From NCBI GenBank assembly GCA_025057575.1, contig JANXBO010000025.1, forward strand, positions 1-35,074: a stretch of DNA of 35,074 nucleotides. The letters are read 5' to 3'. Both the position numbers and the translations under genes were made by a program. Numbering within the stretch: position 1 is the first letter of the stretch; each line of letters opens with the position of its first letter. This document shows, in pieces, positions 1 to 8,280 of this stretch. This DNA is from Candidatus Caldisaccharidevorator malaysiensis (GTDB lineage: Bacteria > Armatimonadota > Fervidibacteria > Fervidibacterales > Fervidibacteraceae). The notes below the pieces were generated by a model, which saw only the letters and a list, made by a program, of their open reading frames with translations, did no database searches and was not told the origin of the DNA.

Positions 1-2
1 AT

Positions 3-335
3 CCGCCGGAGCGGGGCGCAATCGTTTTCTTTCAAGATCCGACGGATGCTCAAGGGTGGATGGTGAAACGGGTTGTGGGACTGCCCGGAGAGATCGTGGC
101 AGTTTTTGGTGGGCGAGTGTTCATCAACGGTCAACCTTTGCAGGAGCCTTATGCACGAGGACCGACGCCCGGTATGGGTCTTTGGAAGGTGCCGGACGAT
201 GGAGTTTTTGTATTGGGGGACAATCGGGAGGTGAGCGATGACAGTCGGACTTTCGGGCCTATTGAGATGTCCCTGATTGAAGGAAAAATCGGTTGGCGAA
301 TCTGGCCGTTATCGCGATGGGGGAGGGTGGAGTGA
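3..335 (+). CDS. lepB: Signal peptidase I, C-terminal part (5' end outside window)
   Basis: This is the last 110 codons of a type I signal peptidase (family S26), the membrane-anchored serine protease that removes Sec signal peptides outside the cytoplasmic membrane. The frame is open from the window edge at base 3. The block K-R-V-V-G-L-P-G-E holds the catalytic lysine of the Ser/Lys dyad. Further on, the G-D-N-R-E-V-S-D-D-S-R-T-F-G-P-I block is the family's conserved C-terminal box. The serine-bearing N-terminal part and the membrane anchor lie upstream of the window. The stop TGA at 333-335 directly abuts the ATG of the next gene at 336, so the two are probably co-transcribed and translationally coupled. 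Confidence 0.9.
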   Translation, partial: PPERGAIVFFQDPTDAQGWMVKRVVGLPGEIVAVFGGRVFINGQPLQEPYARGPTPGMGLWKVPDDGVFVLGDNREVSDDSRTFGPIEMSLIEGKIGWRIWPLSRWGRVE

Positions 336-1580
336 ATGAAGGAATGGGCTTATGAGGATTTGATAGAGAATCTCTCTCAGGAGTCGGACAGTAAGATCGT
401 TCTCGTTGTCTTGGACGGGCTGGGGGGGTTGCCGGTTTTGGAACTTGGGGGCAAGACAGAACTGGAGGCTGCCAACACGCCTCATCTGGATGATCTGGCG
501 CGCCGCTCTTCCCTGGGATTGGTGGAGCCTGTTTTGCCAGGGATCGCGCCAGGAAGCAGTGCAGGTCATTTCGGTCTGTTCGGTTACGACCCTCTTAAAT
601 ACTTCGTGGGTCGGGGCGTTCTGGAGGCTTTGGGTATTGGGTTTGAACTGGCGGAAGGCGACATCGCCGTTCGGGCGAATTTTGCGACGGCTGACTTTTC
701 GTCGGGGAGACCTGTCATCACCGATCGTCGAGCGGGGCGTCCCCCTCAATCGGAGACCGAACGACTTTGTGACAAACTCTCGCGCTCTATCCAGCAAATC
801 GGTGATGTCTCCATTATCATTCGCCCCGTCAAGGAGCATCGCTTTCTCGTCGTTTTGAGAGGGGATGGATTGGGCGATGGGGTCAGGGATACAGACCCAG
901 AAGGAGTCGGTCGCCCCCCTTTAGACCCTCAGCCGGATCCCGACACACCGCAGAACCGCAAGACAGCATCAGTGGCAAAGGAATTAATTGCGCTCGCTTC
1001 TCAGGTGCTTGCCGACGAGGAAAAAGCCAACTATGTTCTCCTTCGGGGCTTTTCGCTCCGACCGTCGTGGACACCGTTTCACAAGCGGTATCGTCTCAAA
1101 GGTTGTGCCATCGCCACTTATCCGATGTATCGGGGACTGGCGCGCTTGGTCGGAATGACGGTCTTGGACTTGGAGGGCTCTACCCTTGTTGACCAAATCT
1201 GTTGCTTAAAGGAATGGTGGGGGCAGTTTGATTTCTACTTTCTTCACATCAAAGCGACCGATGCCAGGGGAGAAGATGGAAATTTTACAGCGAAAATGAA
1301 GGCGATTGAAGAATTTGATGGTGTGGTTCCTGAGTTGCTTTCCCTCAATCCGACCGTTTTGGCAATCACTGGGGATCATTCCACTCCAGCCACTTACCGA
1401 GCCCATTCCTGGCATCCCGTTCCGTTGCTCCTTTTTTCACCCTGGGTCATGCCGGTCCCCAGTGTGGAAGGCTTTGGGGAGCGAGACTGTTTGAAAGGGA
1501 GCATCGGGATCATCCCGTCCCGGCACCTAATGTCTTTATTGCTGGCTCATTCGGGTCGCCTAAAACGATACCAGGCATGA
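336..1580 (+). CDS. apgM: 2,3-bisphosphoglycerate-independent phosphoglycerate mutase, archaeal type (aPGAM)
   Basis: This 414-residue protein belongs to the alkaline-phosphatase superfamily and should interconvert 3- and 2-phosphoglycerate in glycolysis and gluconeogenesis. V-L-D-G at residues 25-28 supplies a metal-binding Asp. N-T-P-H at 47-50 and P-G-S-S-A-G-H around 72-78, with the phospho-acceptor serine, followed by F-G-Y-D-P, are the aPGAM hallmarks. T-G-D-H-S-T-P and H-P-V-P near the C terminus complete the metal site. The length is normal for the family (about 400). Archaeal-type mutases also occur in many thermophilic bacteria. The ATG follows the stop of lepB with no gap, and the ribosome-binding site must lie inside the lepB end (GGGAGGGTGGAG). 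Confidence 0.92.
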   Translation: MKEWAYEDLIENLSQESDSKIVLVVLDGLGGLPVLELGGKTELEAANTPHLDDLARRSSLGLVEPVLPGIAPGSSAGHFGLFGYDPLKYFVGRGVLEALGIGFELAEGDIAVRANFATADFSSGRPVITDRRAGRPPQSETERLCDKLSRSIQQIGDVSIIIRPVKEHRFLVVLRGDGLGDGVRDTDPEGVGRPPLDPQPDPDTPQNRKTASVAKELIALASQVLADEEKANYVLLRGFSLRPSWTPFHKRYRLKGCAIATYPMYRGLARLVGMTVLDLEGSTLVDQICCLKEWWGQFDFYFLHIKATDARGEDGNFTAKMKAIEEFDGVVPELLSLNPTVLAITGDHSTPATYRAHSWHPVPLLLFSPWVMPVPSVEGFGERDCLKGSIGIIPSRHLMSLLLAHSGRLKRYQA

Positions 1581-1592
1581 GAGGAGGCATTG

Positions 1593-2540
1593 GTGTTGCG
1601 AGTGGCGATTGTTGGGGCAAGAGGGTTTGGTCGCTTCCACGCCCAATGGTATGCTCGGTTAGGCTGTCAAGTGATCGCTTTCGTCAGTTCTTCGGCAAAA
1701 ACCCTGAAGCAAAACTCTGAGGCGCTCCGACAAGTCGTCCCTAACTTCCAAGGGAGAGGGTATGACTCGCTGGAACAAATGCTGGAGATGGAGAAACCCG
1801 ATGCGGTTTCTATTTGCAGTCCGCCCCATTTACATTTGGATCAGGTCTTTCTGTGCCTCCGACACGGTGTCCACGTTATGTGCGAAAAACCTCTTGTGTG
1901 GCTGGGCGCTGCAGAAGGGGGCGAAGCCCTCTGTCAAGCAAAGCGGTTGGTCCGAACCGTGGAGGAGACCAAGCGGATTTTTGCGATCAACACCCAATAT
2001 GCTGCTGCTTGGACTTACCTTGCTGATCTGTTCCCGTCCATTGGTAAGAGCGATCAAATTTCCCTTACGATACAGGCTCGCCTTAAGCCCCAGCCGTCAT
2101 CCCCTTTAGACCTTTGGGTGGACTTGGGTCCTCATCCTTTAAGTTTGCTGTTTCGCATCTTCCCTCAATTAGTCAACCCGCCCGATCGCTTGGAAGCCGA
2201 GGCAGTGGGTCAGAGCCTTTCTTTACGGTTTCCCGTGGTCCCAGATGGTGGACCGTTGGTGACCCTCACCGTCGGCAGGGTGCCGGAACCGTTGGAGAGA
2301 AGCCTTTCGTGGGATGGCAAAAAGGTTTTTTTTGAAGCCCATCGGGACGAAACAGGCTACTTTCAGACCCGACTGAAGTGGAACGGTCAGGAAAAAATTG
2401 TTGAGGATTTAATGCAGACCTCCATCCGACGGTTCGTCAGCGCTGTTTTGGGAAGTGGAAAGGTTTTGTGTGACCATCGCGAGGCACTCCAGCAGATGAC
2501 GTGGTTAGTGGGCGTCGTTCAAAAAGGTGTTATCTCATAA
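1593..2540 (+). CDS. Gfo/Idh/MocA family NAD(P)-dependent oxidoreductase
   Basis: A dinucleotide-binding oxidoreductase of about 315 residues. The N-terminal Rossmann fold starts with V-A-I-V-G-A-R-G-F-G-R-F-H-A, and C-E-K-P near residue 95 is the E-K-P motif carrying the catalytic lysine of the family. The C-terminal part would form the mixed sheet that holds a sugar or similar substrate. The substrate cannot be told from sequence. GAGGAGG at 1581-1587 fits GTG at 1593 (5 bases) better than TTG at 1590, so I chose GTG. The gene lies 12 bases behind the phosphoglycerate mutase gene. Its last 22 bases overlap the convergent helicase gene on the other strand. Confidence 0.82.
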   Translation: MLRVAIVGARGFGRFHAQWYARLGCQVIAFVSSSAKTLKQNSEALRQVVPNFQGRGYDSLEQMLEMEKPDAVSICSPPHLHLDQVFLCLRHGVHVMCEKPLVWLGAAEGGEALCQAKRLVRTVEETKRIFAINTQYAAAWTYLADLFPSIGKSDQISLTIQARLKPQPSSPLDLWVDLGPHPLSLLFRIFPQLVNPPDRLEAEAVGQSLSLRFPVVPDGGPLVTLTVGRVPEPLERSLSWDGKKVFFEAHRDETGYFQTRLKWNGQEKIVEDLMQTSIRRFVSAVLGSGKVLCDHREALQQMTWLVGVVQKGVIS

Positions 2541-4690
2541 CCCCAATCCTCATAGTCGGTCGGGGTGGCTTCTGGTGTTCCTGCTTCTTCTGCCGGCTGA
2601 CTGGGCAAGACAAAGTCGGCGACGGGTTCCCTTAAAGCCTTCGACCGAGCGATCCGAGCGAGATGGGAAAGGTGTGAGGGCAAATCTTCTAATTGACTGA
2701 GGATTTCCGCTGCCTGCAAGATCAGCCTCTGAATGTCCCCTTCATCGCTGCTCGTTCGCATCACCAGTGAGCGCCACGCCATCTTCCCTTCTACCCATCG
2801 GGCAACAACGGAGGCTTTCCGATTAGCGGCACTGTGAACGCCCCCCTCAAAAGTCCTTAAGAACCCTGAAGACGGCAACCGATGCTGGTTCTCCACCATT
2901 TCCAAAAAAGTCGCAATCTCTTCTAAGGGTTTTAGTTCCAGACGCCCGACGGGATAGCGGGGGACCCTTTCGGAAGTGAGGGCAGCGCACCAACCTGCCA
3001 ACTCTTCGGGAGAGAGATTCGCTAAGACTCCGGCGCGCACGGCTTCGGCGATCACAAGGGACATCTCGTGGCGGATCATTGCTGCCCATTTTCCCTGTTC
3101 GGTGAGTCGGTAATCGTCGGTTAAGTAGGCTAGGGTCCTGAGGACCTGGGCTCGCTTGGCAAACTCGTCCCTCAGTTGCCGTCGGACGGCTTGCGCTCTC
3201 TTTTGGCTTCTTGAAGCCCTCTGGTAAACGGCAAGGCTTTTGTCAATCAGGTTCAGGGCTCTCTCAAATCCATAGGCGGAGACTAAGTTGAGGACTTGAT
3301 AGTATTGCGTTCGGAATGCTGATTTCAGGGCTTCCGGAGGGGAATGCGTTAAATCGGCAAAGACCTGCAGATCCTGAGGACGGCGGGGCACTAGAAGGAC
3401 AAAGCCGACTTTGTCCATTCCCCTTCGCCCCGCTCTGCCGGTCATCTGATGAAACTCCAATGCGGTTAATGTTCTTTTGCCCTCCTCGTCCCGAGTTTGA
3501 AGGCTCGGCAATACGACAGTTCGCGCCGGCACGTCCAGCCCAGCAGCCAAAGTCGTGGTGGCGAAAACGGCACGGACCAGACCCATCCGAAGGAGTTTTT
3601 CCACTGCTAATTTCCAGCCCGTCAGGTGACCAGCGTGGTGAGCCGCCACGCCCGCCTTCCACAAAAAGGGGAGCATCGGATGATCCCTTAATCGGGGAAT
3701 TCGTCCCGCCAGTTCCGCTAAAACTTTTTCCCTTTGTTCCAGACCCTTTTCATCGGTTAACCGGTAAAACCTGCGAACCGCCTCGTCGCAATCGCGCCGT
3801 CTGGGTAGAAAGACGATGGCGGGCAATAGGTTTCGTTCCCCCAAGTAACCAACCAATTTGGGTGGGTCAAACCGATCCCACAAAAGGCTCTTAACGGTTT
3901 TCCAGTTTCTATTGACGACCTGCTCCAGAGGTAGGGGTCGTCCGTGCCGGTCCATAATCCCGTAGCGGAGGGGAACGGGTCTTTCCTGTCGGCTGACCTG
4001 AATCAGATAAGGTTTTTTGCCCCGGACTTCTTCCATCCACGCCGCCAATTCCGAGGCGTTGGACACCGTCGCCGACAGCAGCAGAAGCCGGCTTTCGGGA
4101 GGCGAAAGAATAATGACCTCTTCCCAGGTAACGCCTCTTTCTGGGTCGGCAATGTAGTGCGCCTCGTCCAGAACGATCAGGTCACAAGGCTCCAGACCAC
4201 TATAGAGGACATTTCGGAGAATTTCGGTCGTAGCGACGATGACCGGTGCTTGGGGATTCTCTTTGCGCTCCCCAGTCAACAGACCGACTCGCTCTAATCC
4301 AAACAGGTCGCGAAAGGAATCATATTTCTGATTGCTTAGTGCCTTAAGGGGTGTGGTATACCAACTCTTGCCCCCCTGCTGAAGGAGCCGATCAATGGCT
4401 CGCTCGGCAATCCAAGTCTTCCCACTGCCCGTCGGGGCGACGACGATAGTGTCCCCTTTCAAGACGGCGCTTAGTGCCTGTTCCTGAAAGGGTGAAGGCT
4501 GGAACGGTTCGGGCTCCGCCTCCCCCAGCCCTTCCAAAAACTCTTTGGTCGCTACCTTTAGGGAAAAAGTTTCACCTTTTCTTTTCCTTCTCTGCCTCTT
4601 GCCTTTCAAAGGTGCTCTTCGGAGCGGTGCTCCTCTTTTCCACTCCTTTTGCCTGTTGTCACGGGTGCAGGATTTTTGCCAAAACCTCAA
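2519..4690 (-). CDS. Ski2-like DEAH-box helicase
   Basis: This 723-residue superfamily-2 ATP-dependent helicase probably unwinds RNA or structured nucleic acid. Walker A is A-P-T-G-S-G-K-T at 85-92. Walker B is D-E-A-H at 175-178, motif III is S-A-T at 206-208, and Q-M-T-G-R-A-G-R-R-G (motif VI) is at 415-424. The A-H-H-A-G-H stretch and the helical C-terminal domain after about residue 500 match the Ski2/Dob1-like group found in cyanobacteria, actinobacteria and other bacteria. The first 40 residues are very basic. The longest frame starts at TTG 4690, inside the upstream binding-protein gene, with a poor ribosome site. TTG at 4609 would avoid the overlap but also lacks a clear site. Confidence 0.88.
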   Translation of the reverse strand: MRFWQKSCTRDNRQKEWKRGAPLRRAPLKGKRQRRKRKGETFSLKVATKEFLEGLGEAEPEPFQPSPFQEQALSAVLKGDTIVVAPTGSGKTWIAERAIDRLLQQGGKSWYTTPLKALSNQKYDSFRDLFGLERVGLLTGERKENPQAPVIVATTEILRNVLYSGLEPCDLIVLDEAHYIADPERGVTWEEVIILSPPESRLLLLSATVSNASELAAWMEEVRGKKPYLIQVSRQERPVPLRYGIMDRHGRPLPLEQVVNRNWKTVKSLLWDRFDPPKLVGYLGERNLLPAIVFLPRRRDCDEAVRRFYRLTDEKGLEQREKVLAELAGRIPRLRDHPMLPFLWKAGVAAHHAGHLTGWKLAVEKLLRMGLVRAVFATTTLAAGLDVPARTVVLPSLQTRDEEGKRTLTALEFHQMTGRAGRRGMDKVGFVLLVPRRPQDLQVFADLTHSPPEALKSAFRTQYYQVLNLVSAYGFERALNLIDKSLAVYQRASRSQKRAQAVRRQLRDEFAKRAQVLRTLAYLTDDYRLTEQGKWAAMIRHEMSLVIAEAVRAGVLANLSPEELAGWCAALTSERVPRYPVGRLELKPLEEIATFLEMVENQHRLPSSGFLRTFEGGVHSAANRKASVVARWVEGKMAWRSLVMRTSSDEGDIQRLILQAAEILSQLEDLPSHLSHLARIARSKALREPVADFVLPSQPAEEAGTPEATPTDYEDWGYEITPF

Positions 4691-5570
4691 TGCCTTCTAT
4701 CAGTCTCGGTCCTGGTCGGAAAAGAAGGTCTGGGTCTATTTGGTAGATCCGAAACTTTTGGACAAATTCAAAGAGAGAAAAATTTTCCCTCAAAGCAACT
4801 TCTTTGGGATCAGACCCAGAAGCAACGATGTAGACGTCAGGGTTCTGTCGGTATAGGGTCTCGCGACTGATCAAAGGGAAGGGCTGAGAAGAATCTTCAA
4901 AGCAGTTGCGACCACCCGCCTGAACGATTGCATCGCTGAGATAAGTCCCTGAACCGACGACCATAAGAGATGGTGGGGGAGAGATTTCTACTACCACTCT
5001 GGGTCGTCGCTTATCTTTCAGTCGTTTTCGGACTAGATTGAGGCGTTGCGTCAATTCTGATGAAAGGCGCCGGGCTTTTAGATCGTCTCCGGTCAGGGAC
5101 CCGATTTTGGTGATGCCTGCGATCATCTGGCGGACCGTTTGGGGTCTCAATACAAAAACAGGGCAGCGGGTTCGGGACTGAAGTTCCTCGGCGACCGTCT
5201 TCAAAATTGTCGCACTGCTGAGGATGATGAGTTCAGGAGAAAGGTGGGCAATTCGCTCCAGGCTGGGTTTCATAAAGTCACCGACGACGGGCAGTTTTTT
5301 GACCTCTGATGGGTAATCACAAGCGGAACAGACGCCGACCAGTTTGTGACCGGCGCCGATGGCAAAGAGGATTTCAGTCGTCGCTGGACTAAGGGAGACC
5401 ACTCGCTGAGCGGGCTGGGAAAGTTGGACCTTTCGGTCCAAATCGTCCCGCACCGTCACCGGACCCGCTAAGACGGGAACCGCAGCGAGCGCCCAGAAAA
5501 AAACGAGACAAAAACTTAGGAAAAGGCAACGAAAGGGCAATTTCCTCAATTTAAAGAAACAACTGCGCAT
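4659..5570 (-). CDS. ABC transporter substrate-binding protein, BtuF/FhuD type
   Basis: This 303-residue exported protein should capture a corrinoid or ferric siderophore-like ligand for an ABC importer. A basic start, a long hydrophobic stretch and V-L-A-G near residues 33-36 form a signal peptide. The mature part has R-V-V-S-L-S-P-A-T-T-E-I-L-F-A-I-G-A-G and V-V-G-D-F-M-K-P-S-L-E-R-I, typical of the periplasmic-binding domain of cluster A proteins (Pfam Peripla_BP_2). It ends at a normal family length. No permease or ATPase gene is next to it, so the partner must be encoded elsewhere or the protein is an orphan. It overlaps the upstream gene by 20 bases and the helicase start by 32 bases, which suggests one transcript. 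The ligand is unknown. Confidence 0.85.
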   Translation of the reverse strand: MRSCFFKLRKLPFRCLFLSFCLVFFWALAAVPVLAGPVTVRDDLDRKVQLSQPAQRVVSLSPATTEILFAIGAGHKLVGVCSACDYPSEVKKLPVVGDFMKPSLERIAHLSPELIILSSATILKTVAEELQSRTRCPVFVLRPQTVRQMIAGITKIGSLTGDDLKARRLSSELTQRLNLVRKRLKDKRRPRVVVEISPPPSLMVVGSGTYLSDAIVQAGGRNCFEDSSQPFPLISRETLYRQNPDVYIVASGSDPKEVALRENFSLFEFVQKFRIYQIDPDLLFRPGPRLIEGIEVLAKILHP

Positions 5571-6048
5571 CGGTTTTCTCCTTAAGGAGGTTTACCAAAT
5601 CTGTCCAGCCGTCCAGCCCTTTGAGCCCCAATCGCAAGGGAATGCCGGTGCCGCTGGCAGCATAAATACCAAAAGGGGTGATGGAAACGATGTCCGACCA
5701 CTTAATCGTTTTTCGGACCCACCGATCTGCATAAGTGATTCCGTATTCAGTTGCCATTAAAGTTGCTGATTTCAAGACCAAAATCAGATAAAGGGTATAG
5801 GCTCCACTGAACGCGATGGGGACGGTAAGGGCTAACAGTGGCGGCGACGGAAGGTCCACAGTCCACGGCCCAATCCGGAGGGTAAAAAAACTCCCCTCAG
5901 CGTCCCAGAGAATAAACAGCAGCATTACGGCAATCATCACCGTGCTAACGAAGAGAAAGGACAGAACATAGGGAAAGAGAGCCCTTGGTCTAAAAGTAAA
6001 AATTCTCAGCGACTGGCTGGGCATCTCAAGAGCGGTCTCCCGTCCCAT
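5551..6048 (-). CDS. Small membrane protein with PH-like domain, function unknown
   Basis: I do not recognise a named family for this 165-residue protein. Two strongly hydrophobic segments at about residues 25-48 and 68-92 flank a short loop. The rest, with M-A-T-E-Y-G-I-T-Y-A-D-R and I-K-W-S-D-I-V-S-I, looks like the bacterial pleckstrin-homology (YdbT/DUF304-like) fold that follows paired membrane helices. ATG at 6048 has AGGAGG eight bases upstream; a TTG at 6051 is also possible. It lies within the argF-binding protein-helicase transcript and overlaps argF by 23 bases. Its role is not inferable from these neighbours. Confidence 0.65.
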   Translation of the reverse strand: MGRETALEMPSQSLRIFTFRPRALFPYVLSFLFVSTVMIAVMLLFILWDAEGSFFTLRIGPWTVDLPSPPLLALTVPIAFSGAYTLYLILVLKSATLMATEYGITYADRWVRKTIKWSDIVSITPFGIYAASGTGIPLRLGLKGLDGWTDLVNLLKEKTDAQLFL

Positions 6049-6994
6049 CAAAAAATCCTCCTATGAGAGCAGCCAAGATTGCCTTTTGAATGTGCAAGCG
6101 GTTCTCCGCCTGGTCCAGCGCCAAGCACCGATCGCTGTCCAACACCTCATCGGTGATCTCCTGACCCCGGTGGGCGGGAAGACAGTGGAGGACGAAAGCG
6201 TCTGATTTGGCTCCTTTGAGAAGTTCGTCATTTACTTGAAAGGGACGGAAAACCTCCAGCCGAGCCGCTGCCTCGTGCTCTTGCCCCATACTGACCCACA
6301 CATCCGTGTAAACAGCGTCCGCATCCGAGACCACCGCTTTGGGATCATTGAGAATGAGCACTTGAGAACCGTGCCGATTTGCCCGCTCTTTTGCTCGCTG
6401 GACGATGTTCGCGTTTGGCTCGTAACCTTTTGGTGTGGACACCCGGCAGTGAACGCCCAATTCGGCGCATAGGAGCAACAGTGAGTGGGAGACGTTAAAG
6501 CCGTCGCCCACAAAAGCAAGAGTCTTCCCCTTCAGTCCGTCCCACTTCTCCCACAAGGTGAACAGGTCCGCCAGTGCCTGGCAGGGATGTTCCCGGTCAG
6601 AGAGCGCGTTAATGATCGGAATCTGACTATATTGAGCCATCTCTTCCAAGGTCTGATGCTGGCGGACGCGGGCGACCAGACCGTTTACCCACCTGTTCAA
6701 GTTCCTGATCACATCTTTTGCCGACTCCCGCTCGCCAATGCCCACCTCCGCCTGACTCAGCAGGATCGGATGCCCCCCTAATTGGTGCACCGCCAAGTCA
6801 AAGGTGACCCGAGTGCGCAACGACGGTTTTTCAAAATAAAGGGCAATTGCCTTACCTGAAAGAATCGTTCTCTGCTCGCCGTTGCCCTTTTCGGACTTCC
6901 ATCTTTTGGCTAAATGAAAGAGACTCCATACCTCATCCTCAGACAGGTCTCCACAGGACAGTAAGTGCCTTCCTTTGAGCCTCGGTCCGACCAA
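6026..6994 (-). CDS. argF: Ornithine carbamoyltransferase
   Basis: This 322-residue enzyme transfers the carbamoyl group from carbamoyl phosphate to ornithine to give citrulline in arginine synthesis, in the cytoplasm. S-L-R-T-R at 58-62 is the carbamoyl-phosphate loop. H-P-C-Q at 136-139, the D-x-W-x-S-M-G block around 231-237 that reads ornithine, and H-C-L-P at 270-273 with the reactive Cys are all present. These favour ornithine over aspartate as substrate. The start is TTG at 6994, with AGGAGG ten bases upstream; no better in-frame start is visible. It heads the leftward operon and diverges from the rhomboid gene across 65 bases. Confidence 0.93.
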   Translation of the reverse strand: MVGPRLKGRHLLSCGDLSEDEVWSLFHLAKRWKSEKGNGEQRTILSGKAIALYFEKPSLRTRVTFDLAVHQLGGHPILLSQAEVGIGERESAKDVIRNLNRWVNGLVARVRQHQTLEEMAQYSQIPIINALSDREHPCQALADLFTLWEKWDGLKGKTLAFVGDGFNVSHSLLLLCAELGVHCRVSTPKGYEPNANIVQRAKERANRHGSQVLILNDPKAVVSDADAVYTDVWVSMGQEHEAAARLEVFRPFQVNDELLKGAKSDAFVLHCLPAHRGQEITDEVLDSDRCLALDQAENRLHIQKAILAALIGGFFDGTGDRS

Positions 6995-7059
6995 TCGGAT
7001 CGGTCCTCCTTAACCGTTGTCCTCTATCTTGATGCTCTCTGGCATAATTTGACGGGGCA

Positions 7060-8271
7060 ATGAGAAGAAAGGGGCTTTCCCAAAAATTCGGGCAAACGAG
7101 ATCGCTCTCTCCTTTTCCTTTTGTCAGCACGGGAATTGCCGTCCTCATCACGGTTATTTATGGCTGTGATCGGTTTTTGCAGAAGGCGTTGCTTATCGAA
7201 CCTTCTCCTGTTGTTGGGGCGCTCGGTTTTGTTCCGGGTTCGGGACCCTGGTGGAGTCTGTGGACGGCTTCCCTGGTTCACGCTCATTTGGCGCACTTGA
7301 TCGGCAATTTGATCTTTTTTCTCCTGATGGCTCCAAAAATTGAAAAAGAAATGAAGTCCTGTCTCTTCCTCTCTTTGCTTCTCATCGTCGTTCCACTGGT
7401 TCTCTGGCTCCAAGGTTGGTTTCTCGTGGATGTGCTGAGAGAAGGGGTAGCCGCCCCCCTCATCGGCAGTTCCATCGTCGTTGCTTTTGTCTTAGGCGCT
7501 TTTTGGGTCCGATTTCCTCGCTTCTTCATTAGGACCACAAGGATGAAGGGCGAAGACGAGTTGGAAGGGGCAGTCATATCCCTTCCTGTTGGGACGCTCG
7601 TCGGTTTGTGGGTTTTGGTCCAGGTCTTGTTGGGGATCTTTCAGTTGGCGGGTCATCCTGTCACGAGTCAACCGATTGCCCACCTAGGTGGGTTCGGATT
7701 GGGAAGCCTGGTGGGTCTGATCCTGCGCTTTCCCTTGCGCCATCGCTTGGAATTAATGGACAGGGAGGCGCTCCAATTGTGGTCCCGTCACTGGCGCCAA
7801 AGGGCAGTTCAATTGCTGCAACAGAGAATCCAGATTCAACCGGAACCTTACCCTTGTCTCCTGCTTTCCCTATGGTGTCTTCAGATAGAGGACTTGAAGG
7901 CGGCCGATGAGGCGATGCGCACAGCAATCCACTTGGAACCTTGGGACCGTCCCGTCCACGAGATAGCCCGATCCTTGTTGGCAGTGCCCGCCTGTGTTCG
8001 CCTACCACCAAACACTTTGGGCGCTCTGGCTTGCCGACTGGAAACGGCAGGTCACTATGACGAGGCAGACCGCCTCTTTTACTTTTTGGGCTCGCTAACC
8101 GACTATGACTCAGCAAAGGAAGCCCTGTTGCGCTCCGCCCGCTTAAGGGAGAAAATGGCACGGACTCACGAAGCGCACCTGCAAATGCATAAGTTTTGGT
8201 TCTTTCACCGTTTCAGAAGGCATCCTGTTACGGCACCAGCGTCCTTTGTGGGCTTCCATAACCGAAGGTAG
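7060..8271 (+). CDS. Rhomboid-family intramembrane protein with C-terminal helical-repeat-like region
   Basis: This is a 403-residue polytopic protein of the rhomboid family, serine proteases that cut substrates within the membrane. H-A-H-L-A-H-L-I-G-N at 74-83 is the conserved segment of the second core helix. The catalytic serine block normally reads G-x-S-G; here it is G-S-S-I with Ser138. H-L-G-G at 208-211 supplies the His of the dyad. Both catalytic residues are therefore present but the oxyanion-side glycine is replaced. After residue 230 the chain is soluble and helical, perhaps TPR-like (A-D-E-A-M-R-T-A-I-H-L-E-P at about 290). Only a weak GGGG ribosome site precedes ATG 7060. CATAAT at 7043-7048 could be a -10 box. 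Confidence 0.82.
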   Translation: MRRKGLSQKFGQTRSLSPFPFVSTGIAVLITVIYGCDRFLQKALLIEPSPVVGALGFVPGSGPWWSLWTASLVHAHLAHLIGNLIFFLLMAPKIEKEMKSCLFLSLLLIVVPLVLWLQGWFLVDVLREGVAAPLIGSSIVVAFVLGAFWVRFPRFFIRTTRMKGEDELEGAVISLPVGTLVGLWVLVQVLLGIFQLAGHPVTSQPIAHLGGFGLGSLVGLILRFPLRHRLELMDREALQLWSRHWRQRAVQLLQQRIQIQPEPYPCLLLSLWCLQIEDLKAADEAMRTAIHLEPWDRPVHEIARSLLAVPACVRLPPNTLGALACRLETAGHYDEADRLFYFLGSLTDYDSAKEALLRSARLREKMARTHEAHLQMHKFWFFHRFRRHPVTAPASFVGFHNRR

Positions 8272-8280
8272 GTGAGAACA

